A stretch of 64,000 bases of DNA, from NCBI RefSeq assembly GCF_010183535.1, contig NC_071331.1, positions 2,108,001 to 2,172,000 on the forward strand. Reading direction: 5' to 3'. The notes under the pieces are model-generated. The model was not told the DNA's origin. It was given only the letters and a program-made list of their open reading frames with translations, and searched no databases. This stretch comes from Caenorhabditis remanei (Eukaryota; Nematoda; Chromadorea; Rhabditida; Rhabditidae). This document shows, piece by piece, positions 23,060 to 33,020 of the stretch. Numbering within the stretch: position 1 is the stretch's first letter; every line of letters starts with the position of its first letter. A program made the translations under genes and the position numbers.

Positions 23060-24156
23060 TAATTATAAAAGTAGGTGTTGGGCAAGGAGGGGAGGGAATA
23101 TAAAATAATCAGTTATCAGAATCGTACAATATTATTTACAAGAAGAGACTTGAATTCTGAAGGGCAAAGGAAATGAGTTTTCTTCTCCCTGTGAGAGTTG
23201 GTAAAATCTGAATATTAAAAGTAGTGCAAGCAATTTTTGAAGAGAATTTTACTAACTAATTTGAAATGGGGATAACCTGACAGTTTTTTGAGACAATGAA
23301 GCAGCAAAAAATGGTCTTAAGATGATTATTTTACAGTTTCCACGTTTTCACAAATTTCAAACAAATTCTTCAATGTATTAGAACTATAGAAGCTTTTCAG
23401 TTTTTTTTTTGAAATTTTCGACTTTTTTGGAGAAACTGTCATAAAACAATTATTCGCGCTTCCTGCAATCTGAGGATCGATGAGAAGACAACTTACAGAA
23501 GCATAATTTATTTTTTTAAAATTATTGTGCAAGAATGAGGTTTCGCAGTTTCATGGTTGCCATAGTTCAGAATGAAATTGAACAACATTACTTAAGCTTT
23601 CAATTCTATCAAATATAACTGATTGCTTATACTGCACGGAACAAATGTTTTTATAATGAGAAAATGTACAGTAATTTGACTTTTTCACAATTTCATAGAA
23701 TTTCCAAGTTATTGTTAATCTGATAATTGACTTGTATCAACTCAATTAACTGGCTCAGAAACTTTAATATATTGCCTTTTTGTCAGTACCTATTCTCGTG
23801 ATTGACAAACAGAATACATTTCCCTGTTTTATTTACTCGTAATATGTGAATATTTTATGATAAAGGAATGTGCTCACGTTGTAGACATTCTTATCCAAGT
23901 TGGAAAATCTTCTGCAAGAAAAAAATTTTGCATCAATATTGTTTAAAACTGAACACAAAAAAATGAATGACGATTCTTATTGTCAAAAATTTGTTTTTGA
24001 TTTGAAAAATCTATTTTTTGGAATGTTTTGTAATGTTTGGAATGTTTTTTCGAAAATGCCGATTTTTTAACTATACTTCAAAATTCAATGAAAATCTAAT
24101 TATGCATCAAAAAATAGGGTTTTGAAAAAGTTGAATTCAAAAAAAATTCAAAAATT
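23060..24156. other. Intergenic stretch without a recognised gene
   Basis: AT-rich. The segment around 23330-23540 is an inverted, diverged copy of about 14930-15060. No exon or exact piRNA motif is seen. Confidence 0.35.
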
Positions 24157-25546
24157 GTGGTTAACAATATGTGCCTTCGATATTTGATAGATTTGCTAAA
24201 TTCCATTCTTGAACTACCAACCGTAACCACGGGGACAAGAACTTCCCCTATTACCCTGGTTGATAATAGGTGTACTGGAGACGCGCAATGGATTGTCAGC
24301 GTGAGTTTTCTTTGTAAGATTGTATTTCGAAACTTTAAACATTGAGATGTAGATAAAATTTGCAAAAAAAACATTAGATGAGTTTTGGAAATTTTTTATG
24401 GTAAACTCTAAACCTTTCGAGAACTAACTTTTATTGTAATTTCTAAAAACTCGTTTTTCAGACTCTATACCGAACAAAAGTTCAATCATGTCCCCCAAAA
24501 TGGGCAGATGGAAGTGCCCGATTTGAAACTGTAAAACAAATAGGAGTAACCGGAGGTGAGCTGCACACAATTCTGGATAAAAATGAATTAGCAGTCTTCG
24601 ATGGAACCAAAGAGACAAGTACATCAATATTTCTGGCTATTTTCAAAAAAATTTAAACATTTTTCAGAAAACTGCTTCTTTCGAAAGGTCATGCGATCGT
24701 ATTTCTCTAAGGGAAAACGTCGGATGATTTGTTTGTGATTCACGGATCTTCCCAAAAAAATACCACATCCATTACAAAAATCAACACAGACGGAGAGAAA
24801 CTTGACAAACCGTTGCACACCTACCAAACCGCACAAAGTACCACCAACTTCTTTCTTCGTGTACAAATATGATTCATTTGAAACGGGTAACTCGTCTGGA
24901 AAAGTTGTGTTGATGGTCGCTGTAAGTGATAATTTTTCTTTCTATTAAAAACAATGATATTTCAGAGTCAACAACTTCACTTTGTCTCCATTCGTGATCG
25001 GAATAGGGGACGAACGGCAGCCGAAAATAACGACAAACATATGAAAAGGAGAGTACGATATGCAAGAGGAACGTGAAACAGAAATGATAGTTGTGGGGAA
25101 AAGCGTACGGTCGTGTGAAAGGGTCTCATCGGAAAGGGAACATATGGAATCATTTGCCAATTCGAATCCAAGCGAAGTGGGCGGAAGTACGCTATAAAGG
25201 TTCGGGCATTTCCCAATAACTAGCGATAATTGTTCATTTTTAGGTGATCCCTAACTCTCCATTTGTGAAAACAGCCCAGTTTGAGATTGAAAGAGAGTTG
25301 CGGATTCATTACACTCTCCACCACGAGAGCGTTGCTAATTTCTTTCAAAACCACTGCAAACGTGTACATGGTGCTGGAATTGATGCAAGGTAGCCTTCGA
25401 GATGTACTCAACAACTACGTTAAAATTGCGGATGAAAAATGTGTCCTTGTTATGATTGCAGTCTGGCGAGGACTTCAATGTTGTCATTAAAAATAAGTTG
25501 TACACAGAGATGTAAAACCGGAAAACATTCTAATGACTAATCTGAA
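24157..25546 (+). pseudogene. Remnant C of the protein kinase family, the most complete copy
   Basis: Exon-like pieces with good splice signals: up to 24300 (gtgagt), 24462-about 24606, 24668-24921 (gtaagt), 24966-25199 and 25244-25546. The N-terminal part (ITLVDNRCTGDAQWIVS, QIGVTGGELHTILDKNELAVFDGT, DDLFVIHGS) resembles a beta-propeller and matches remnant A. The kinase part shows ERELRIHYTLHHE, VYMVLELMQGSLRDVL and the catalytic loop VVHRDVKPENILMTN at about 25497-25546. Defects: TAA at 24708-24710, a deletion that shifts the glycine loop out of frame, a frameshift near 25340, and TAA at 25488-25490 just before the catalytic loop. The C-lobe after HRD is absent. It is a Ser/Thr-type kinase pseudogene; subfamily unknown. 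Confidence 0.85.
25074..25081 (-). promoter_or_regulatory. 21U-RNA (piRNA) upstream motif CTGTTTCA
   Basis: Exact core on the minus strand, inside an exon of kinase remnant C. The nearest YRNT start is at 25036, 45 nt away. Remnant A lacks the motif here, so it may be chance. Confidence 0.3.
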
Positions 25547-25569
25547 GTGAGTGGATTGATATGTATAGG

Positions 25570-26939
25570 TGTGTCTATAGATCTAGTTGAAGAAACAGAA
25601 GGTTTTCACAAAATTTTTCTTTTTTTTGCTTAATTTTTCTTTTCTCACTCGTATACTCTTTGCCGAGATAATTTGAACAAACATTAAAATTAGGAAATAT
25701 TTCAGATTCGATAAGAAAACTTTAGTTACGAACTATTTCGAAGTTGGTCCTTATTTTTAACCATGGTACAAGAAAGAGGTGGTACAAAACATGGTACAAA
25801 AGGGCCGAGTTGAAATGTTTTCCGTGTCACTATGTCCGCTGACCATGAGAACAAAATTCAAATTCATCATGAAAACGGAAAATTTTTTAAACTTCTCAAA
25901 AACTTTTACGATTACCACTCGTTACCCCCATCAATTGACAGATATAATCCCTGTTTCGTACTTGAGAAAAACGGAGGACATACATCACAAAGACAGTGGA
26001 ACGGGGAAATTTTCATCTCCATTACATAGAGAAGAGAAGTAGACACGGTTAAAATGAACAAAATAATAAATGCACAGCAACAGTGTATTTTGTATAGAAA
26101 TGGGAACAGTTTATATTTGTTTTTTTTGAAGTGAAAATATTTGGCATCGATGGGTTCAATAAGTAATTTGATAATTGAATTGAAAACATTCAAAGATAGT
26201 GTGAAACCGAAGAAAAATCAAACATTGAAAAATGTCTGTCGATGTGTCCGGATAACTGCGTCAACGGTACAACCACTTGAAAATGTTTAATAAAGATTAT
26301 CATATTTCAAAAACACCAATGTTTTCCAAGTATCATCTACTCACATATGTGTCTGTTCATTTTCCTGTTCATTTGGATGTCCAGTCCCGTCATCACTTTC
26401 TGACATGTTCATTTTCAGATGAAATATTCATGGGACACTACGTTTATTGACTTACACTTAAGTGTCTGAGCAACCTGAAAAAAGTATTTTTCCGAATAAT
26501 ATGTTCTTCAAACCCCAAATTTTGATTTTTGGGGTGTTTTCAGTTTCTATGAGTCCAATTTTCGATAAGTTAGTGTAGATTACTGTAAATATGTATAACC
26601 AAGAAGAACTAGTTCTGGCAAAATATTCCTTGGTAACACAACTCCTCGAAACGGTAAACTTCGGTCCGTGCCTCTGTGTTTCCTGATGCCCGTATTTTCA
26701 ATTTCATGATTTTTTGGTTTTGTACATCGGATTTATTCTGGTACATTTGTATGGTTTCATGTTAAAACATTTCTGCAACTGTAATTTCTAATGTTGGAAA
26801 AATTAGTCCCATTTTTCTTGCTTTATTTGTCTAATGTCAATTGTCAAGTTGTCGTTAATAACCGATGAGAACTAGTTCTGGATAAATATCTATTGCTATC
26901 TCAACTCCCCGAAACAGTAAACTTCAGTAGGTTAGTACG
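25570..26939. other. Low-copy repeat and intergenic DNA
   Basis: 25570-25815 matches 15285-15540. A 65-codon open frame at 25832-26029 (+) starting MSADHENK is uninterrupted but matches nothing I recognise and has no clear splice context. Two related ~70-bp segments follow, near 26590-26660 and 26860-26935 ('gaactagttctgg'). Confidence 0.35.
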
Positions 26940-28115
26940 AACCATTTCCATCCATCATTAGATCACCTGTATCTCTACACCCCCTGAATGAAACACCACG
27001 GAGAACGCGATTGCAGTCCGTCCCATGTTCCTCCAATTCCTATCCCTAATTAGTTAATTGAATAATTTTTGATAATTTTAGAAATTTTAAGGAAAAGGCA
27101 TGTGTGGAGGACCGCGAATGCAGTCCGTCCCATGTTCCTCCAATTCCTATCCCTAATTAGTTAATTGAATAATTTTAAGTAATTTGAAGGTGAAGTTTCC
27201 TATACTCACATTATTTTCGTCTCCTGTTCATCCATTGGTGTGTTGTGGCCGTGGATCGTTGTGGTAATTGGTGGTGACTGAAAATTTATCAATTTTTTGA
27301 ATGAGAAATCTAAGGAATCACGAAAGATATCTGAAGAGTTATAAACGGGTCGAACGCAATTAGAAACAGAGAGAGAGAGACCCAAAAAAAAAGGGGGACT
27401 GCTCGGTATGGAAGTGAAAGGGACAACTGACTGTATTCCACCCGTCTCACCATCTAGTCTGGGGGCGTGGCATAGTTGTCATCATCTGTCAGATTTCCCA
27501 TCAAGATAAGTGACAGGTGAGTAAGGTGGATGTAACACAGGCCGTCATTTATCTTCCTGGGAAATCGGATAGATGATGACAATGGGTGAATTCGTTGACG
27601 TGTTCAAAGTAGATTGAGACATCTGCTGTTTGTTTAATCTGGGAATCAATAACAAGGGGACAAGTCCCAGGGAGAAAAAATGAGGGAAAAGGGGAAAAAG
27701 AGTTTGAAAGAGTGAGTTGTAAGAAAATTTAGAATACCGATTAGTTTTAAAATTTGAAGTAAGACGTATAGAAAATGGGATTGTGGTTTGAATTTAAGAC
27801 AGCACAGTCTCCCAGACTCCGAGTAAGAACTGCACGGAAATTTTTGATCTACCCTCATGAAACGAAAAATTTGAGAAATTAGCAGGTCTAAAACGTTATT
27901 ACTTTAATTTTTAGCGTAAAGCTCAAGGTCGGAAGTATGAAAATTTCAGTTTCAGAATTATTCTGAGAGCATTATCCAACCATTCAATCCAAAAAATCCT
28001 GGTTTCAGATACTTTTTCAAGTCGAAAAGGCAATTTTTCATTTTGATTTTGGAAAAATCTACGGGATTTGTTCATTTCTCAACATTATCCAACGAATGAT
28101 AGCTCAAATCGTGCT

Positions 28116-28276
28116 CCGGAGACTTTTACACATTTCTGTAGGACGGTTTTTCAATTTGCTCATTAGTGTTCGAGAAAATAACAAAAAATAGAAAGAAATT
28201 CGGAATTTGATCGATTTTTCGAAAACTAATGAGCAAATTGAAAAACCGTCCTACAGAAATGTGTACAAATCTCCGG
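28116..28276. repeat. Inverted repeat with ~64-bp arms
   Basis: Arms 28116-28179 and 28213-28276, both containing GTAGGACGGTTTTTCAATTT or its complement, flank a 33-bp loop. It is present in duplication 3 copy a only, so it was inserted here or lost from copy b. Confidence 0.75.
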
Positions 28277-28645
28277 CGGACGTTTTGATTCGTATCTCAG
28301 CTAATTCTAGATTTTAAGCAATTAACGCAGATAGGTAGAATGCAATTAAAAAGAGGGACCCCAAAAAGAGAGGACTGCTCGGTATGGAAGTGAAAGAGAC
28401 AACTGACTGTTTTCCACATCTAGTCTGGGGGGCGCGTCATAGTTGTCATCATCTGTCAGATTTCCCATCAAGATAAGTGACAGGTGGGAGCGTTTGTGGT
28501 ACAGAATGACAATGAGCACACAGGCCGATTTCTTCACATACATGCGTGATGATTCATCTTCCGCGCACAAAGACAGTAAGCTGTTCAAAATCATCATTGG
28601 ATATACCAAATCTCTTTTTGACAGAATCTTACGAAATAGGAGTGA

Positions 28646-28653
28646 TGAAACAG
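28646..28653 (-). promoter_or_regulatory. 21U-RNA (piRNA) upstream motif CTGTTTCA
   Basis: Exact core on the minus strand in the recurrent context aggagtgatgaaacag, also seen at 41537 and, slightly changed, at 48295. No clean YRNT. Confidence 0.45.
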
Positions 28654-28844
28654 TGTTTGTTGGAATATTGATCCAAGCTGTAATAACTATGCAATTTTTT
28701 CTCATGAAATCATTTTCATTTACAGCTATTAAATCATATGATAAATGTGAAAAAGTGTTTCAAATTTATGACAAATCAAAGTGGGAAAGGACATCTGTAC
28801 TAAGGACTTGTTGTTCATTCATAAAGACTGGGACAAGTGATGTC

Positions 28845-28990
28845 GGGTGTTCCAGGTGTACACCAGAAGTTCCATCATCTTCTCTTCGCGGAATAAGGAG
28901 ACTCTATGTTCCAGCCGGATTTGGGGCATTAGCTAGCTGGAACTTGGTCGAAGTAGCCGGTACCAACAGCAGAGAAACAATTTTTTCCCC
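28845..28990. repeat. R-unit repeat, partial copy
   Basis: About 145 bp sharing 'ccatcatc..ctcttcg' and 'agccggtaccaacagcagag' with 44150, 48400, 48940, 50140 and 63450. It carries no recognised function. A 259-codon open frame that runs through it (28443-29222, +) seems to be a chance frame across repeats. Confidence 0.65.
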
Positions 28991-29458
28991 TATAATCGAT
29001 ACCTACAATCTAAAAAAAATCGACTTCTATTTTCTTCCCATACCCTTTTTTAATAATAATAATCTGTCGGTACCGGATGACCTTACTGAGTTTCAGCCGG
29101 CTATTGCACCAGACACCCAAAATGGGCTGATTCGTAGGAAGGAAAATTTTTTAACTTGTTCAGTTTGGCTCATTTTTCCAACAAAAACAGTTTCATTATT
29201 CTTATTTGGTAAAAGTATCTGAAAAGGAAATTAGTTTTTGCAATATATGAGCCAAAATCATAAAATATTTCTCTCAAGTTGATAGACGGTTTCAGAAAAC
29301 CTATACCATTCAGGTAAAACCCTCATTCTCGTTGTTAGAACCTTTTCTTTTATCAGTAATTGATAATTTGTTTTCAACAATAAAAAAAGTCATTTGAAAT
29401 CTCTCATTACCAGTTTTGTTAAGAAGGCCCGAGAGAGTCATTACAAGTGCTCAATTTC

Positions 29459-29466
29459 CTGTTTCA
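29459..29466 (+). promoter_or_regulatory. 21U-RNA (piRNA) upstream motif CTGTTTCA
   Basis: Exact core; no clean YRNT at 38-46 nt. Confidence 0.45.
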
Positions 29467-29526
29467 TTAACTTTTTTTGAAAATTCCTTTGGAATAACGA
29501 CTTCAATTGACACACTTTTTAAAATT

Positions 29527-29534
29527 CTGTTTCA
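29527..29534 (+). promoter_or_regulatory. 21U-RNA (piRNA) upstream motif CTGTTTCA
   Basis: Exact core, 68 bp after the previous one. YRNT context gives a candidate 5' U at 29570, 43 nt from the core start. Confidence 0.5.
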
Positions 29535-29885
29535 AGTATTTTTCAATGGGAGAAAGAATGGTTCTCCGATGATCTACACATGATAAAACTTGATTTTCTT
29601 CTTATGAAAACTAAGGTTCCAGAAAAATCAAATACCGGACTCTGTTCAGATTTTAAGCAATTCCAAACTGATTGATTCAGCGATACTTACTGTTTCCATA
29701 GTGTTTCATTCTAGGAGTGTTGAGATACCAGGTAATTTAACTGATATAATTTTGTACTAACATTTGTACTAACATCCATTGTCACATCCAAAATTAAAAA
29801 AGGGAAACTAAATAGTTGAAACTAAGCAATTCACTATTTATGCTCGCAAGACGACACTTTAGAAAAAACAAATGAAAAAAAATTA

Positions 29886-29893
29886 CTGTTTCA
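29886..29893 (+). promoter_or_regulatory. 21U-RNA (piRNA) upstream motif CTGTTTCA
   Basis: Exact core. YRNT context gives a candidate 5' U at 29926, 40 nt from the core start. A related copy of the surrounding sequence occurs, inverted, around 42060-42130. Confidence 0.55.
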
Positions 29894-30034
29894 TGAATCT
29901 GTTGTGGAAATGACTTACTAGCTAGTTACTAGTTTATTGTTTGTAAAGATTCCTATTTTGATTTTTGAGAAATAAACTTATTTTTGTATAAACTGGTTAC
30001 TGTAAAAAGGTCTTACTGGTTCCTCTGTGCAGAT

Positions 30035-30575
30035 TATGGCTTCCATTCGGTCAAGTCGGGTTCGGTCCGACCGCCGACCGACCACCGACCAGACCAACTG
30101 CCGACCGACCGAGCCGACTGAGGTCCGCATTTGTGCGTGAAGTGTTTGCGTATTTATAAGCGGAAGTTTAAATTTAGTTTATTTTTTCACAAAGTTCAGA
30201 TTTTTTTTAAATTCAATTTGTGAAAAGTGCGCTGAAAATGATGTCAAAATATGATTAACTTTGAAAAATTTGACGAATTTCGAGTGATTTTTGAAAATCG
30301 AAATAATAAACCTGTGCTCATTCAAAATTGCACTATGACTGAAAATTGGTATCAAAATTGTTGCAAGTACTAATTCTGTTCAAATTATTCTCAATTTATT
30401 TCATTTTTGTCATTCTCGTCCGGAAAAATGCCAGTTTTCTGCCGGTTTTTCTTTTCAAAATTTGTCGTAGTATATGGCGCATGCAGATAGAAAAAATTGC
30501 GTATGTCGGCGATCGGTCGGTCGGGGGTCGGCGGTCGGTCAGGTCGGTCAAAAATTGGACCGAATGGAAGCCTTA
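30035..30575. mobile_element. hAT-like MITE, GGCTTCCATTCGGTC family, copy 1
   Basis: Terminal inverted repeats GGCTTCCATTCGGTC (30038-30052) and its exact complement (30558-30572), extended to TAtGG / CCTTA ends. A perfect 8-bp duplication GTGCAGAT flanks it (30027-30034, 30576-30583). Subterminal regions are GGTCGG-type minisatellites. Non-coding; same family as 58759-59310. Confidence 0.9.
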
Positions 30576-30583
30576 GTGCAGAT

Positions 30584-31070
30584 TCACAGACAAAGAGATG
30601 AACAGACATCCGGACAAACATGCTTACGCGGATGGCAAAAAAGGTACGAACTGTTCCACGAATCTCATATTAAGGATATTATTTTTACAAGACGATTGAT
30701 CGTCGAATCTAAGACTTGTACCTAGAAGTTACCATACCGGGTTTTCTTGGTTTCCCACTGTTTTTCATTGATGTTTACTGATTCAAGTGCATTTCATACA
30801 ATCACAGTTTTGCTGCTCGACAGTGAACTCAACTTCTGTTTAACTAGAAAAAATCCTGAATTTGGATACACAGACAGACATACAAAACTGGAAAAATTCT
30901 TCTACCTTTCACAACATTAGAGATTACAGTAAACGATTCTAAATTTCAAAAGTACCAAAACAAATCAGATGTACACATAGACAAAAAATCATAAAATTGA
31001 GAATCCAGACATCAAGACCCAAAAAGGCAGGAACCAAAATTTACTGTTTCGCGGAGTTTAGGTACCAAGA
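30584..31070. other. Intergenic stretch without a recognised gene
   Basis: Nothing supported. It ends at the putative Helitron 3' terminus at 31071. Confidence 0.35.
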
Positions 31071-31096
31071 CTAGCGTCCCCCGCCTCCCGGCGGGC
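31071..31096 (-). mobile_element. Helitron-like 3' terminus
   Basis: Read on the minus strand, the hairpin CCCGCC-GGGA-GGCGGG is followed after 5 nt by CTAG (31074-31071) and then a T. The same arrangement recurs at 32470. The matching 5' end for this copy is not located. Confidence 0.5.
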
Positions 31097-31189
31097 TCCG
31101 CAGTACTCGGCTGCGCCTCGTGCGCGGTGCTTAGCAAGTTTTATATTCAAAAATTAGCTTGCTCGATTTGAAGTAAAATGGAAGAACGT

Positions 31190-32465
31190 CCAGCTTTTAA
31201 ATTCAAAACAGCCACACCGACTGATCCTATTTTCCCCGTATTCGATCAGAACATTCGAAACGTTTACAATATTTCCTTTCATATTCATTTAGAAAGTTCA
31301 TACAAAAAACAAAAAAAAACAAAAACGAATAAGAAGGTTTCGAACCCCCACCTCACCGATTATCACCCCCGCCCTCTTCCACTGCGCCACTTGTGCACAG
31401 AAAAACGTGGTTATGGAGAGAATAGAAAAGAGGGGAGCTCCTCGCGGCTGTACAATGGCACATACAATGACAAAATGGTCAGTGTATTCGAAAAAAATGT
31501 CAGTGTAGATTCAGGTTTCTCCACAGAATCGTCCGATATCAATATTTTTTGATCGGACTTTTTGGTTCCATTAGATCTCCAAAAGTTTAGATCGGTGTCA
31601 AAAATTCAGAGCGATTCAGTGGATCCAGTGCCCAGGACAGCGAATGAAAAAAATCCCCACATGACCGAAAAACCACGAAAATCACAAAATCCGGTTTTTT
31701 GAAAGATTTTTCAACTAAAAGTATCTTGAATTTTACATGGATCGATAGAGATTTTTTTTCTTCACATTTCTTTTTTTTCGGATCTTGAAATTTCTCAAAA
31801 CTGAGCGAGTTACAGCCGGTCAAAGTTTTGGGAGGAAAAAGGGGGATCGATCGATAATCGCTCATTTTTTGACTGTTTTTTGAGTATAACTCGAATGCAT
31901 CATTTCCAATTTGAAATCTGTTTTTTTAGTCACCTCCCCCATGCCAAGTTTCATAACTGTACCAAATTTCAAAGCTTTCGGTTCAATACAACGCGAGATA
32001 TCGAGAGGAAAGTAAAAAATTCGGAAAAAAAAGTAGCTCCCTTTCTTTTATGGCCCTAATTCATATTTTTCCATATTTCCAGATAATTTTTACATGTCTC
32101 GATAGCCAGATGTTCAGAGATCTTAAGTCCAGAATATCCCTCCCGAAATGTTCAAAACTGGCGCCGTACGAAGCAGGAAAAGGCAAAAATCGTGAATTTC
32201 TCAAGCCATTTTTTTGAGTGAAAAACGTTGCTCTCACTTTTGTGCTCACAACTTTGGTCTGAATACTTCGAACCCACCCCCTCTGAGTCGCCACATACGT
32301 TTTAAGTTTTGGAACAAAAACAAAAAAGAAGTTTTCGAAAATGTTCATAACGAAAAAAGTTATTCAAAAAACAAAAGCGATACAAAATTGGGGACATTTT
32401 GTTTTGGACAAGCTCCGCCCACTTCAAATCGGCACGCTCATACTTACGCGATTTAAGAAGAGGGG
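31190..32465. repeat. Low-copy repeat, left counterpart of 38010-39340
   Basis: Direct duplicate, diverged, of the sequence right of element B, with shared segments such as 'tttttggttccattagatct' and 'gacaaaatggtcagtg'. It contains a tRNA-like segment and long A/T-run tracts. No protein gene is recognised. Confidence 0.6.
31331..31396 (-). other. tRNA-derived segment (SINE-like or tRNA relic)
   Basis: On the minus strand an exact A-box TGGCGCAGTGG (31389-31379) precedes an exact B-box GGTTCGAAACC (31346-31336) at tRNA-like distance. The region between does not fold into a standard cloverleaf, and no acceptor stem is evident. A paralogue lies at 38059-38125. Confidence 0.65.
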
Positions 32466-32520
32466 CCGACTAGCGTCCCCCGCCTGCCGGCGGGCTCCGC
32501 TATGCTTCCCGGTTGTTCAA

Positions 32521-33020
32521 GAGTTTCAGGGCTTGCGGCCCTGAGCCAGAGTAAAACCGGGCCTCCGGCCCGGTTGCCCTGTCAAAGAGATCCTCAATAT
32601 TCAGCTGACTGTCCGCGTTACACCCTTTTCTCTGTCGAATAGACCATATTTCAAGTTGTTCATTCCTCAAACGTTTCGGTAGAGGACACACATCTCAATA
32701 TATATGTGTGCAGCTTTTGTCAAACTTGACACACTCATTAAACTGATCAAGGTCTTTCGATTGCACAAAAGATATCCTCAATATTCAACCGACTGACCGA
32801 GTTACAGCCTGCCGAAACGTTTGAGGAATGAACAACTTGAAATATGGCCTATTCGACAGAGAAAAGGGGTAACGCGGACAGTCAGTTGAATATTAAGGAT
32901 CTCTTTGACAGGGCAACCGGGCCGAAGGCCGGTTTTACTCTGGTCCCGGGCCGCAGGCCCTGAAACTCTCGGTCAGTCAGTTGAATACTGAGGATCTTTT
33001 TTGTGCAATCGAAAGACCTT
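32521..33020. repeat. Compound interleaved inverted repeats
   Basis: Two inverted pairs overlap in the order A-B-A'-B'. A is 32521-32682 with A' 32809-32968 (containing 'gcggccctga' and 'ccgggcc'). B is about 32749-32801 with B' about 32967-33020 (containing 'gattgcacaaaaga'). The interleaving means both hairpins cannot form at once. Confidence 0.8.

Larger units (their letters stand above)
26940..28720. repeat. Segmental duplication 3, copy a
   Basis: Collinear with 59400-61610. The 98-bp repeat is present about twice here (about 26990-27185) and twelve times in copy b. It is followed by shared segments around 'ggcgtggcatagttg' and 'cccatcaagataagtgacag'. The end of a putative coiled-coil exon is degraded here but open in copy b (61269-61451). 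Confidence 0.75.
28991..30034. other. Intergenic stretch without a recognised gene
   Basis: Contains three exact plus-strand piRNA-type motifs within 435 bp (29459, 29527, 29886), the densest same-strand group in the window. No supported exon. Confidence 0.4.

Noticed and set aside
28443..29222. 259-codon open frame on the plus strand
   Set aside because: It runs through several repeats (duplication 3, the R-unit), has no family likeness, and other copies of the repeats have stops in this frame.
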